Shown: positions 23,076 to 35,131 of the stretch, piece after piece
Layout of the letters: every line of letters starts with the position of its first letter
Position numbering within the stretch: position 1 is the stretch's first letter
Assembly: GCA_025677815.1 (NCBI GenBank)
Contig: JAIXMP010000017.1
Coordinates: 558,001 to 622,000, forward strand
Length of the DNA stretch: 64,000 nucleotides
Origin: Phascolomyces articulosus
Lineage: Eukaryota; Mucoromycota; Mucoromycetes; Mucorales; Lichtheimiaceae
Direction: 5' to 3'
The notes under the pieces: model-generated
Told to the model about the DNA's origin: nothing
Seen by the model: only the letters and a program-made list of their open reading frames with translations
The model's database searches: none
Program-made: the position numbers and the translations under genes

Positions 23076-24845
23076 ATGGGTAGCGAGAAAAAGGAGTATT
23101 CTACCAGTTTTGATTCCAAGCCGATTAGCGCTTCGGTCATATCACCTGAACTAAAGCCTATCAAACGTTTTCGTAAGTAGAAACAAAAAAAAGGACAATA
23201 TATCATGTAATAAAATCGATATTAACAGCAATTTTTGAATTTTTGATACCTATTATTATTTTCAGCATACGATTGGAAAGATAAATTATTTGATCCTGAT
23301 TTTGATGTTGACCGTTCAAATGGAGGAACTGCTTTTACTGCTTATTACAATATAGTATGCTGCGTATGCGGTACCGGGATGCTGGTAAGTTTAATAAACG
23401 ATGATGAAAATATAGCAAAGCAAAGAAGTACATAATCATATCTTTTGTGAGACTCATTAATGCATATTTATTAAATATAGTCACTTCCTTCTGTTCTTGC
23501 ATCTGGGGGTTGGTCTGCGTTGACATTACTTCTTTTATGTTGGTGGATGACATCGGTAAGATAATAATAAGTAATAAGGTAATAAAAGTATTATATTAAA
23601 TATTGTACTAACATCTAGTAATTTTCTTCTCTTCTGCTTTTTTTTTCTAAAAAAAATATTATAGTACTGTTCGACCATTCTTATTCAATGTTTATATTAT
23701 GGAGGTTCTTATCGATGTAAAACAGTCCATGAGGTGGCTACTCGAGCATTTGGTCGAATTGGTGGTTATCTATCACTTTTTTTCAACGCTTGGATTTTAC
23801 TCGGTACCCCTACTCTTTACTTTGTTCTGATTGGTGAGAACTTGAACGATTTATGCCAAGGTACAGCAGGTGAAATTGGTGCCGTTTATTGGAGTATTAT
23901 TTTTATTGTTGCTATAGCTATACCCTTTGCCTTTATGAAAACCATGGATAGTTTGAGCTGGACCTCACTTCTTGGTGTTATTGTCACATTTGCAACCACC
24001 CTTATTTGTGTCATTGTAGCGGGTCTTGATCGTCCTAATCAAACCAATGTGGTTCATGAGAATGTGATTTGGGAAGGCTGGCCAGGTGCTATTGCCGTTA
24101 TTGCATTTTCTTTGGGTGGTAACGTAGTCTATCCCAATTGTGAAGCAGCCATGAAGAAACCACAACAATGGCCTATGGTTTCCGTTATTGGTTTAACCAC
24201 ATGTGCTCTTTTATATATTATGATTGCTGTTCCCGGTTATCTTGTTTATGGTGAGACTGCACAGAATCCAATTTATAACAGTATACCCAATGGAGTAGGT
24301 CGAACTTTAGCCATTGTATTGGTCACAGTCAATATTATTGTCAGTGCGCCCATTTTCTTAGGCTCATTTGCCTTGGATTTGGAGATCATGATGGGTATTA
24401 CTGTTGAAAGATTAGGAACAAAGAAAGAGTTTTTGTTCCGCGCACTTTGGCGTATTTTCCGTAAGTTTACTTTTTCTTTCATCTGAAGCTATCATTCTTA
24501 TTATTACCTTTTAATGAGAATCCCTTGATGGCTATAATATAGATATATATGATGATACTAACCAAGATACATTTCCTATTTTTTTTTATAGTTATGGTAT
24601 TTTGCGGTGTAATTGCTTGTACTGTTCCCCATTTCTCCCCACTTATGAGTCTCTTTGGTGCAGTAGGATACAGCACTAGTATTTTTGTTATACCAATTCT
24701 TTGCTTTTGGAAGCTTACTGGTTTTAGAAATAAGCCAATCTATGAGATTGCCTGGGGCTTTCTCATTCTTTTAATGGGTATTGTTGGTCTTGTTTTCGGT
24801 ACCTGGGATGCTGTTGAGAGTTTGATTGCTGCATATACCAGCTAA
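23076..24845 (+). CDS. amino-acid permease, Aa_trans family (tandem copy 2)
   Basis: Predicted 446-aa paralogue of copy 1 with the same five-exon structure at the same positions: 23076-23172, 23266-23384, 23481-23555, 23665-24460, 24592-24845. Exons 2, 3 and 4 have exactly the lengths of copy 1 (119, 75 and 796 nt). Shared blocks include DPDFDVDRSNGG, NIVCCVCGTGML, GGNVVYPNCEAAMKKP and YGETAQNPIYNSIPNGVGR. The N-terminal cytosolic segment (SEKKEYSTSFDSKPISASV) differs from copy 1, so targeting or regulation may differ. Ends with DAVESLIAAYTS. Confidence 0.92.
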
Positions 24846-27800
24846 AGTAGGTATTTAAGCAATTATCGCTTGTATGCAACAACATCCATTATATTATACT
24901 TTTTTTTTATAATCATTGTATACTATATTTATCTCCCTTCCCAAATTTATACAATCTCTTCTTGATTATATGTGTAAATTATTATTATTGTTTATGTATC
25001 TTTATCTCTTTTTATAATATTGTTATATAGTATAGTTTATTATTTTTGTAAAGTTCTATATTATTCAAACCCTTCCATTATTATGTATAAATATTTGAAA
25101 ACTCTAATATAATATAATACCACCGTTTCATTACTTAAAAAACTGGCTCACAAAAAAAAAATGATGAAAATGACGTAGACTGATTGCTTCCTTACTTTTT
25201 TTTTTTTTTTTGCGTATAAAACTATTGCTTCTGGCCGATAGTCAATAAACAATTCTCTGTAAATGGATTATTGATTACTCTTATTTATTTAGAGGCATTG
25301 AAAAAAGTATTAAAATAATATGTAATCGCTATATCATTAAAGACTACCTTCATTTCTATGTAATTAGTTACTTTATCGTCTCACTGTTCAACAATCGCCT
25401 GGTTACATTTTAAAAATACGTAACTATTCAACCACTATATGGTCTTTTGTGATATTGGAGCCCAATTCTGGTTTACTCAAGTGAGTTGAAGCTCTCAAAC
25501 TCATACTCATTTTCTTCCGTAAGTTATGATACGATAAAATAAGTATAAGCCATATTCTTATAATTATTGATTAATGTAGAGAGATATTTTTTAACTATGT
25601 TGTTGAGGGTGAATAAAGAACGCCCAAAAAACAGCATCACTATAATAAATCCACCCCAATGAATCAGCATATACAAAGTACTGTGAACCTATGAAGTTTG
25701 TTGTATTACAATATCTGACAGATATAAATCTAATAGTGATTACATATAGTACTGGGTGTGTTAATGTTTCTTTGTTAATGATGATGGATTTATTTAACAA
25801 CCTATACCACAAATTTAAAAAACAGAACAAGAACCAAAACTGCTCGAGATTATAATACAACGATTGTGAATCATTTTGATTCAAGATATTCCAATTTTCA
25901 TTAAATCTTTCAAAGGAGTATAAAAGGGTTTCCAAAATTAAAGGATGAATGAGAAAATGAAAAGGAAGCCATGGATTGTGTAGTTTTTTTTTTTTATTTG
26001 CGTATTTATTGAAATTTATGATTCAACAATAATGGATGATGGATGGTATTTCCATTGATTTTACAAGCTTGGGTCCATAGACGTGTCTTACATCAAAACT
26101 GATTTTTCTTTTTTATTTAAAAAATTACATGTACATCCATCAATATGTGGGAGTTTCTTAACATTATTGGTAAGGATTTTAAATAGACTAGTATATTAAT
26201 CTTTTTTATATATATGACAAAAAAAATAATACATTCGTTTTTTTTTTTCTGCTAATTATTCAAGACAAAAACATCTACCTAGTGACATTTCATTCTTTTC
26301 TTGATCGAACATTCGGTTAAAAATATTTTCATCTTCGTACTGCTGCTGTGATCTAGTTTACTCATGCAATCCACGTCTAAATTTCTATCTTGATTCCACG
26401 TGGGTAACTGATTTCAAATCAAATTTGGTCCGATTTTGGTTGTTGTATACAGAGTATTATTTAACCAGCGCCAAATTCTATATGGAAAAGGAAAAAAAAT
26501 TCACTATTGTAATAATGGACTAACAAGATAATGGCCAACAACTACTCATCAGTTGAGTAAAAACGAACAATCCTATGGAATCTTTTTTTTTCTTGATGAC
26601 CGTTATACAAGTATCGGTTCTAATAAGAAATACAGATTATAGCCAATAATAAAAACAAGAGGCTGCCATAATGTTGTACACATAAAGTCAAATGCTTTCC
26701 ATCGTTATTTCACATAGAAGTGAAAATATACACAATATTCCGTCGTCGTGGTCGCTTTTTATTTTAAATACAAGATAGTATATGTTATTGATAGTTTTAG
26801 GTAGAAGGATCAAGCTATTTGAATAGAGGTTTTCGTATATTGTTTTTGGTAAGAAGGTATACTAGTTCATATAGTAGACACTATCTCTAATAAAATATAG
26901 CATCTTCAGTTTTTTCTGTCATAAGAAAGAGTTGTAAGGAGAGGGAGTATCAAAAAACTATTTCATTACCTGTAGTAGTTACTTTACCAGTGCACTTTTA
27001 TTAAATAAAGAGATTCTACAGCATCAAAGCATCATAGTGTCGTCTTATTTAATACGTAAATGTTAAAGGTTTTTCCTTTTCTTCTCTCAATAATAATAAA
27101 TCGTGTGATAGCATGTGCTGTAGTCATGTCATAAAATATTATGTCCAAATATTTTGATAATGATATTGGGGACTGATAACACTTTTTTGATAGTAGCGAT
27201 GAATGGTGGTACCAAATAGTATAGGCAAAGCCTTCTTGTTACACTTTTTTTTACGGACTATGTAACAGCAACAATTATTGGATATTATACTACCAAAGAC
27301 AAAGTATCTATCCATCCTGCAACAAGAATTTTAATCCAAAGCATGAATTATCTTAAGACAACAAGTAACTAAAGGGTATATTATGATAGATATTCTTGTC
27401 GGTGTATGTCTACATCATTTAATGATTGATCTGAATATGTTGTGTTACAATAAAGCCAAGGTTTTGCATTGTAGTTCCCTGGATATGAACCTTTTTTTTT
27501 TAATCTTGGCTAAAACAAATTCTAAACATGGTAACAGCCAGAGTCTATTAGCCAATCAATGGTGTTGCCGGTAACATGAAGTTTGTTTGCACCCAGTTTT
27601 CAATAAATTAGAATTTATCGAAGGATCTACAGATCGCTGGTAGTGGACAAAAAAAAATAATCGATGATAGAAGAGCGAGACCCGTGTTTCCTTCCGACCC
27701 TTTTTTTTTTTTTTTTACCACGTCAATTCACTATATAATGCTATCGTTTTAAACGGTTTGTAATTCGATTTTCTTTACATTGAATCCTTTGGGTATTGTC

Positions 27801-27863
27801 CCTTTTTCTTACATAAAACGCGTCTGCTTCTCCCTTCTCTTATATTTGTAATAGTATACCAAA
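24846..27863. other. spacer between permease copies 2 and 3
   Basis: About 3.0 kb, AT-rich. A 114-codon open frame on the minus strand (25591-25935) is hydrophobic and aromatic-rich but matches nothing I know. The last 150 bp, with T-runs and CTTCTCCCTTCTCTT, are the copy 3 leader. Confidence 0.5.
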
Positions 27864-29481
27864 ATGGGAGACGAAAAAACATCCTGTCCAGTCGATATTC
27901 ATTCTGTAACTGGTTCAACAATATCGACAAAACCTATGAAACAAACAAGCAAAAGGTTGCGTAAGTAAAATAACTTGACGAGTAGCTATTGTCCAAAAAT
28001 AAAAAGCTGGTGTATATAATAACTTATTATTATCTATTTTAAATTAGCTTACGATTGGAGGGACAAATTATTTGATCCCAATTTTGACATCGATCGTTCA
28101 AATGCCGGACTTTCACTCACTGCTTTCAATAATTTAATTGTCACTGTATGTGGGACTGGTATGCTCTCATTATCATCCGTCCTTGGATCAGCCGGTTGGG
28201 GTACTCTCGCACTTTTGATTGTCTGCTGGTGGTTAACATCGGTAAGAAACGAATAACATAGATACATAAGAATCAGAATGATTTAAAAAAATGACATAGA
28301 ATGTCAGTCTAATTTTTTTGTCACAACACATTTAATTTTATAATATAGTATTGTTCAGCAATTATGGTTCAATGTCTGTATTACGGAGGCGATAAAAGAT
28401 GCGAAACTGTACATGAAATAGCCCAACGAGCATTTGGAAAACCTGGAGGGTTTGCTTCATTTTTTTTCAATGCATGGATTCTCTTGGGTTCTCCAATTTT
28501 ATATTTTGTCCTTTGTGGCGAGAACATGAACCAATTATGCCGAGGTACCGTTGCAGAAATTGGTGAAATACCATGGAGTATAGTATTTATTGTTGCTACT
28601 GCTATCCCATTTGTCTGGATGAAAACATTTGATAGCTTGCAATGGACATCTTTCCTTGGCTCTATTGTTGTGATTGCGATTACTCTCATTTGTGTTATTG
28701 AACCGATTCGAGATCTTCCGAATTACCAAGCAAACCATGTTGTTGTTCATCAGAATATCGTTTGGGAAAACTGGCCTGCCGCCATTGCCAGTATCGCCTA
28801 TAGTTTGGGCGGTAACTTGGTCTTTCCACACTGTGAAGCTGCTATGAAGCGACCTCAAAAATGGCCCCTTGTTTGTCATACTGGTTTGGCTCTTTGTGCG
28901 GTTGTGTACTTTTTAATTGCAATTCCTGGTTATTACGTTTATGGTGAAGCAGCAACCAATCCAATTTATAATAGTATACCTGTGGGTCCTGGTCGTACGA
29001 TTTGTATTATTATGATTACAATCAACGTATTGGCTAATGTACCTATTTTTGTTGGCTCCTTTGCTTTTGATATGGAGGTCGTTATGGGTATCACTGTTGA
29101 AAAATTAGGAAAAAGAAAAGAATTCATCTTTCGTGCCATTTGGCGTATCTTTCGTAAGTAATGTAATTTTTTTTATATAATTATGTTTATTTATTTTTAA
29201 TTATTTTAACACTCCTTTTCTTATTATTAGTTATGGTTTGCTGTGGTATTGTCGCCTGTTTGGTTCCCCACTTTGATCCACTCCAAAGTTTGTTTGGAGC
29301 AATCGGATATAGCACCTCAATATTTATTTTTCCGGTTCTTTGCTTCTGGAAGCTAACTGGAGTAAGAAACAAACCCATTTATGAAATTGCGTTTGGTTGT
29401 TTGTCATTGCTTTTTGGTACTGTTGGCCTGGTATTTGGTACCTGGTCTTCTGTAGAAGATTTGATCAAAGCATACTCTTAG
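27864..29481 (+). CDS. amino-acid permease, Aa_trans family (tandem copy 3)
   Basis: Predicted 448-aa paralogue. Exons: 27864-27960, 28048-28241, 28349-29153, 29231-29481. It lacks the intron that splits the first-helix region in copies 1 and 2: its second exon is 194 nt, exactly 119 plus 75, reading straight through GTGMLSLSSVLGSAGWGTLA. Exon 3 is nine bases longer than the equivalent exon of the other copies. Other landmarks are DPNFDIDRSNAGLSL, LGGNLVFPHCEAAMKRP and PGYYVYGEAATNPIYNS. It is the most diverged of the three (IRDLPNYQANHVVVHQN loop), so probably the oldest duplicate. Confidence 0.92.
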
Positions 29482-30293
29482 GTCAAAACTGACACAAGAA
29501 TACATATGAGCACAGATGCTGGGCATGCTCGCTGTTATTTTTTCTTTGTATCTATATCATAATATATAATAATATTAATATTAATTAAATTAAAAAGCTA
29601 TATTTGTTGTACTGTACAGTTTCTGTATATACTGTATATATTTTTTATCTTATAATATTTATCTTATATAATAAAAGTAGCATCATTATTGCCTCGAACA
29701 TTACACTATATACACCAGTTTCTTTGTACTAATAGTAAAATACACGATTATGTGAAATAGCTACGATGCATTAATTTATTTATCTTTTAGTGGCGATATT
29801 ATTATGCATGTCTTCCTATAATAATTCTCGGGAGAATAACAAAATATGTAAAGAATAATTAGAATAATGCCAAACGCGGTTAGTAAATTCGTGGGATTAT
29901 TTTCATTTTTGGTTTTACTGCCACTTACAGTCATTCAAAAAATATGCACTGTTTGGTGAGAAGAAAATTAAATTCCTCGATCACCTACTGTCAACTTAAA
30001 CCCGTATCCATGGCATATAATGCTATATTCTCGTCTAAGGTTACTATTATGATAAACTGTAATTCAAAATCTTTATTTACAGTTACAAATTAATGCGTTT
30101 CATACTGAAAAGGCATTGTGGGTAAAGTAATAGCGGCTATTTCCAGACCACCTGGGATTTGATCTGTCTTTTTATTGGCTCTTGACCCATGGAGTTCTCT
30201 TATTCGCTTCTTTTCACCTTCGGAATTCTTCTGCAAAACTGACAATACCTTCGTTTCTTATTTTATATTACCCTTTTAACCTTATTTTAAAAA
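29482..30293. other. spacer; promoter of the Sfp1-like gene at its right end
   Basis: About 0.8 kb, AT-rich, with the permease 3 terminator region and then a leader for the next gene. No coding frame or RNA gene seen. Confidence 0.5.
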
Positions 30294-31301
30294 ATGTCAA
30301 GCAGCGATCGGCATCATAATGACGAAGAGCCACCACGAACAAACTTTGCAGTGTAAATATTTCTTTATTGATGATTAAAAATGACTATGAATGAAGGGAG
30401 AAAGAGAAAGTGATCAAAAAAGAAAAAGAAAGAGAGAGAAAGTCCTTATTAATCAACTTTTCATATAATGATTATGATTATAATTGTTTGCTCAATGTTT
30501 GTTATAAAAATATATATTTGTAGGCCAATACCACATGCTGCTCATGCACCATTGTCATCGTCTCCTTTAGCGGCATTGGCATGGTCCTTATCACCACCTG
30601 TTGCCTTCAATGCAACACAACATCGAGATAGTTTTGGACGTCGACAAGAATTGGAAAGTGCATTCTATCGGGATCTTTTTTGTTGCAACAAACGTATTCA
30701 TAATTTGCATCATTTGTTACTTCATTACGAAAAGCATCACCATCCACAGTCGCAGCAACCAATGGAGGAAGATACAGGTTCTGTTGCTACAACAGGTGCC
30801 AATAGTAATGCTACTAGTACAACTGCGGATCAACAACAACAGCATAATCAACCCCAACCCATGGATATTGAATCGCCTGCATCATCTCAACAACAGTTAC
30901 CGCAAGATGTTTTAACTTCTGCGGATTGTTCACTTGCTCCAATCATACCGGGAACTGAGGATGCATCAGATGAACTATTATTGTTTCGAAATACGGGTAC
31001 GGAAATGCCTCTATTTCCAACAGACTATGCAGCACCCGATAAGCCTTATAAATGCACGGTTCCAGGTTGTCTAAAGTCATACAAGAATGCAAATGGATTG
31101 AAGTATCATCGAGAGCATGGGCATTTGAATGATGAGAATGATGATGATCGACCCTTCCGATGCACGATCGGCACATGTCATAAACGATATAAACAACTGA
31201 GTGGTTTAAAGTATCATATTACACATTCACATATGGCACCACCACCTGCATTTGCTGCGCATTTCGCTTCACTACAACATCAACCTGATCCTTTTTCTTA
31301 A
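30294..31301 (+). CDS. C2H2 zinc-finger transcription factor, Sfp1-like
   Basis: Predicted 278-aa nuclear protein. Exons: 30294-30352 and 30524-31301, joined as GT plus G (Val20). Finger-like segment 1 (residues about 73-92, CCNKRIHNLHHLLLHYEKHH) matches the N-terminal finger of Sfp1-type proteins (C-C ... H-x(3)-H). It is followed by a Gln/Ser/Thr-rich linker and two C-terminal fingers: YKCTVPGCLKSYKNANGLKY (about 195-220) and FRCTIGTCHKRYKQLSGLKY (about 231-257), separated by an acidic spacer. In yeast Sfp1 couples TORC1 and PKA signalling to ribosomal-protein genes; the same role here is an inference. The motif S-P-L-A-A-L-A-W-S-L-S-P-P upstream of finger 1 is proline-rich. Confidence 0.85.
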
Positions 31302-31883
31302 GTGAAAATAGTCTTTTGAACCAGAAGAGACCCATTTTCATTATTTAAAAGCATTCAACTACAACAACATATCAACTTTTATTATTACATTCAACATTTT
31401 TTTATTATACATTTACACCACTCACCTTTTTTCTTCATAAATATTCAACTTATCAACAACCATTTTTCTATCTTTCTCTCTTTTTTTTTATTGTTATTTT
31501 TTATCATTTGTAAATTACATATCTCGTTCAACTAAACACACCCATTCCTTCTTTCCCTTTTGCGCATGTATAACTAGAAAAGAAAAAGAAAAAAAAACAG
31601 AACATATACAGAACGAAAAAGTATACAATATATTTTTAAAGCCTAGTGCATTTTTTTTAATATTTTTTTGATGATTAAAATATATACATATATATTGATA
31701 ATAATAATATCTATATTTATACTACAAGGAAGTTAAATTCCAAAGGGCGTAAGTCCCATCTATTGATGCATAAAAAGGATGTTGAATGTGGGGAATTTTA
31801 AAATAAATAAAAATTATATAGAAAAAAAAATCTCCTTGTTTTCATCCCATCTCCTTTCTTTTTTAAATACTATTTTATATTTA
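31302..31883. other. spacer between Sfp1-like and USP-like genes
   Basis: T- and A-rich, with CTTTCTCTC tracts near 31470. It holds the terminator of the zinc-finger gene and the promoter of the USP-like gene. No coding signal. Confidence 0.5.
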
Positions 31884-33303
31884 ATGGATTCTTCTAATAC
31901 TACGTTTCGACATCTTGTCATTCAAGAACCCGATAAAAACATTAAAGAGTATAGGCATAAACATAGGCATAAAGCATCATCAACAACAGATAAATATTTT
32001 GATGATTCAGTAATATCCTCCATAGTCCTCCCATCTTGTCATCCAACAGATACAACATCAGCACGTCCATTACCATCTTCAGCGACACGCTTTGCTCGTG
32101 GACGAAATATATTTAAAAATAATCGAGGATCACGACTCTCTTTTCAATCTGAAAGTCGTACATATAATCGACGAGTTTCATTTGATAGTACATTGGATGC
32201 ATTAGATCAGCAGCATGTTGTTTTACGTCAAGCAAGTGATGGATTTGAACGTACGCGACGATCACGCGTTTATTTAGTTCCCGTAAATATGGATATTGGA
32301 GAACTTGATGGTGTCAAATTTGCACTTATGGTATAGTATGGGAAATATGATAGAGAAGCCCAGGGAAGATGAAGAAAGCCACGTGTTTATCATTGTGTAA
32401 ATATAATTAAAAAGAGGAGCGAGAACTTTCTAGGATCTCGCCGATGAAAGTGATGAAATAATTGCTGTAGGGATCTACAGTCAAGGTTTGTGGCAATTAT
32501 CACTTGATATAGCTTACCGATAGAATGGAATTATTTTCTCACATTAATATATACGTTTCATATGCAGACCCAGATATATCTGCTCAATCGAAAGCGGATG
32601 AACTCATGAGAAGAGTAATGGAATATCATCAAGGTGATAAGGTATATTTTTATGTTTAATAACCAAGAGAGAAATATGTATTGATTAGAGTTGAACTGTA
32701 TATTAGATGAATAGAAGTTAACATTTTGTTGTTTTTTATTTTAAGATTAGTATGACAGTAGAAGTATATAGTGGAAAATCTGCAAGAGCTGTTTTAGAGG
32801 AAATGGTAAGTACAAAGCTATATACCATTTAAATGATTTAAATAACATGACAGCTATTATAATATATGTAATTAGAGAGTGAGAGAGAAAGCTCAATGAT
32901 TAAAGTTTATATTAATTAGGTAGATATTTATGAACCTTCGATGGTAATTGTTGCATCACAGAAACGAACAAAATCTTCCCATGAATTCTCTGGCACGGGA
33001 ATTTTCAAGAGTGCACTGAAACGATGTTTGACACCAATCATATTTGTACCGACAGAATCCTATCAACGACGTGCATCTACAGGTGATATTCAGTCTAAAA
33101 GACGTTGTTCAACTACACCCCAAGACGAATCAACCATGGCTGCTACTCGTCGTTCAGTTTCTGATCCACAAGTAAAAAAACCACCTACTATTCAACAACA
33201 GCAAAATCAACCACGTCGTCGTTCCTCAGCTTCTGTACGTTTTATTATTAAAATGATGGCTATTTTTAAGAAAAAGTATAAAATAGATAAATCGATAGAA
33301 TGA
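31884..33303 (+). CDS. universal stress protein (USP) family protein
   Basis: Predicted 338-aa protein. Exons: 31884-32330, 32434-32485, 32568-32641, 32746-32805, 32920-33303. An N-terminal Ser/Arg-rich region ends with RRVSFDST, as in fungal USP proteins. The USP fold follows: RSRVYLVPVNMDIGELDGV, then DLADESDEIIAVGIYSQ, a helix KADELMRRVMEYHQGD, the strand ISMTVEVYSG, and VDIYEPSMVIVASQKR. The usual G-2x-G-9x-G(S/T) nucleotide loop is degenerate (ASQKRTKSSHEFSGTG), so ATP binding is doubtful. The C-terminal tail has several R-R-x-S sites (RRAST, RRCST, RRRSS), typical basophilic-kinase targets. The biological role is unknown. The final exon stop is tentative because a GTACGT donor-like site precedes it. 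Confidence 0.82.
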
Positions 33304-33757
33304 ACAAAATCTATATTTAAATTGTTCTGAATGTATGTTGTATATTTTTATTGATATCATTATATTTTTATATTTATAAAAAAACATGAAGAAAAAAAAA
33401 AGCAAATGCGCATATGTCGATGTAGTATATATATATATATATATATAATGATAAAATGATAATGATGATATGGGATGAGAAAAAAAAAGGAAGTGACGAA
33501 AGAGGTATATATAATGTTTTGTACAACAAAACGAAAAAGGAAGGATAAAAAAGATAAAATCTTGATATAACAATAAAATAAAGGCATAAAATACATATAG
33601 AAAATGAAAAAGAATGGGATCGTGTGGAAGGAAATAAAATAATAATGTATAAGAAGGAGAAAGAGAAGTAGATTGTTCATAAAGATAAGGGGAAAATAAC
33701 AGTAGAACAAAAGCAGTTTGAAAGGAGATGAGATATGTACGTATAGAAAAAAAAAAC
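33304..33757. other. convergent spacer between USP-like and PAS genes
   Basis: The 3' flanks of two converging genes. Very AT-rich, with a (TA)n run at about 33427-33448. No gene seen. Confidence 0.5.
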
Positions 33758-35131
33758 TTAATAGTATTGTTTAGACGAGGTAGGTCGAATAGCTGTGGTT
33801 ACCCATTCAATATAGCTTTCCAAAGTAGAGAGTGGTACTTCAGCAGGAGGTAATATTTGAGTTATACTACCGATCGAATTGGAAACAGATAAAATATCCT
33901 TGACAATAGGATAATAATAAGTATCCAAAACTGCTTTACAACTACTTTGAACCTTGTTTACTAAAGGAACAATTTCAATTCTGTCCAATTTTTGAACCGC
34001 TATAAAATTGGGTTGTTGTCGTTGTTGTCTTCGTCGTATTCGTTGTTGTCGTTTTTCATTCTTAGTATTACCATTATTTTGAAGACGATCATATTCATCT
34101 ATTTCTTCATCATCTCCGTCATTATTATCGTTATTTTCGTCATTGTGATGATTATTGGTCCTTAGGATGATTCCCAGGGGTATAATATTCATAAGAACAT
34201 GGCTGAGGAATTCAAGGACATAAATCTTTCCAGAAGTGGCTTTTTCATAGAGATCATTATAAAGTGATACGAGTATCCCCTGGATCGTTTCTATAACTTG
34301 ATACTGAGGATGATAGCGCTCTTGTTCTTCTTCTTGTAATAAAGCTATCGGTTCAATAACACAAGTGATCTGTGCGTTTTGTTTCAGCATATTATTGGAC
34401 TGCGCACTGAAACTGATCGGCATACCCGTGACGGTTATCCATTGATAATCTTCTTCTTGTTTAGAAGTACAGCCATTGGTAAGCCATCGTATATCAAATG
34501 TAGGTTGAATACGTTGATAGGTCATGTTGAGTTGTCCACAAAGAATTTGTAAATCTTCGGAATGAATAAAAGCCATAATCGGCATACCAATCAATTGACG
34601 TGTTGTTGCTGATGCAGGTTGAAGGTCTTCATCCATCACATGATATACGCGATCGACGATACCATAAGGACTAAGTAAAAGAACAGTGGTTGCATCCACA
34701 GGTAAGCTAAATCGAGATCGAGTACATTTTTGTTGATGATTTTTCTTCTTTTTTAAAAGGGGTCGAACAAGCCAATAGTCAAGTAAAGGGAAAGGTGTAT
34801 TTTTTCCATCTCGTGTTGATGTTGTTGTATGATGATGTAATGGGTTACGATGAATACATGCTTGAAATTTTATACGGGTACCCCGTTTGTCGCGTGCTAT
34901 ACATCGAAGAGGAAATGTATTATCTGGCGAAGATACTGTTTCTAATAATTCATCGATCGTTTTGCCAATGACATCGGATGGGCTATATCCAAGAATATTA
35001 AATATTTCATCTGTAGCTGTTACGATGGTTTGATCCTCTTGTTTGACAATAAATAACGATGAGGAAGTACGGAGAGGACAACTATCAAAGGAATGTGGAT
35101 CGTCATCATCTTCACTTGACATAAATGACAT
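33758..35131 (-). CDS. double PAS-domain protein
   Basis: Uninterrupted 457-aa frame. PAS-like domain 1 is at about residues 23-93 (FIVKQEDQTIVTATDEIFN, then ILGYSPSDVIGKTIDELL and RDKRGTRIKFQACIHR). PAS-like domain 2 is at about 147-245 (TTVLLLSPYGIVDRVYHV, then LIGMPIMAFIHSEDLQ). The flavin-binding LOV signature GRNCRFLQ is absent, so it is not an obvious blue-light receptor of the White Collar type. No GATA finger or kinase follows; instead there is a helical segment, an Asn/Asp/Glu run and an Arg/Gln-rich stretch (RQQRIRRRQQRQQ). It could be a sensor or adaptor that dimerises with other PAS proteins. An alternative start is Met4. Single-exon structure contrasts with its neighbours. Confidence 0.8.
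   Translation of the reverse strand: MSFMSSEDDDDPHSFDSCPLRTSSSLFIVKQEDQTIVTATDEIFNILGYSPSDVIGKTIDELLETVSSPDNTFPLRCIARDKRGTRIKFQACIHRNPLHHHTTTSTRDGKNTPFPLLDYWLVRPLLKKKKNHQQKCTRSRFSLPVDATTVLLLSPYGIVDRVYHVMDEDLQPASATTRQLIGMPIMAFIHSEDLQILCGQLNMTYQRIQPTFDIRWLTNGCTSKQEEDYQWITVTGMPISFSAQSNNMLKQNAQITCVIEPIALLQEEEQERYHPQYQVIETIQGILVSLYNDLYEKATSGKIYVLEFLSHVLMNIIPLGIILRTNNHHNDENNDNNDGDDEEIDEYDRLQNNGNTKNEKRQQRIRRRQQRQQPNFIAVQKLDRIEIVPLVNKVQSSCKAVLDTYYYPIVKDILSVSNSIGSITQILPPAEVPLSTLESYIEWVTTAIRPTSSKQYY

Noticed and set aside
30468..30523. Upstream ATG giving the Sfp1-like protein an N-terminus from intron sequence
   Set aside because: The segment is AT-rich intron ending in TTTGTAG; a clean first exon at 30294-30352 joins in frame instead.
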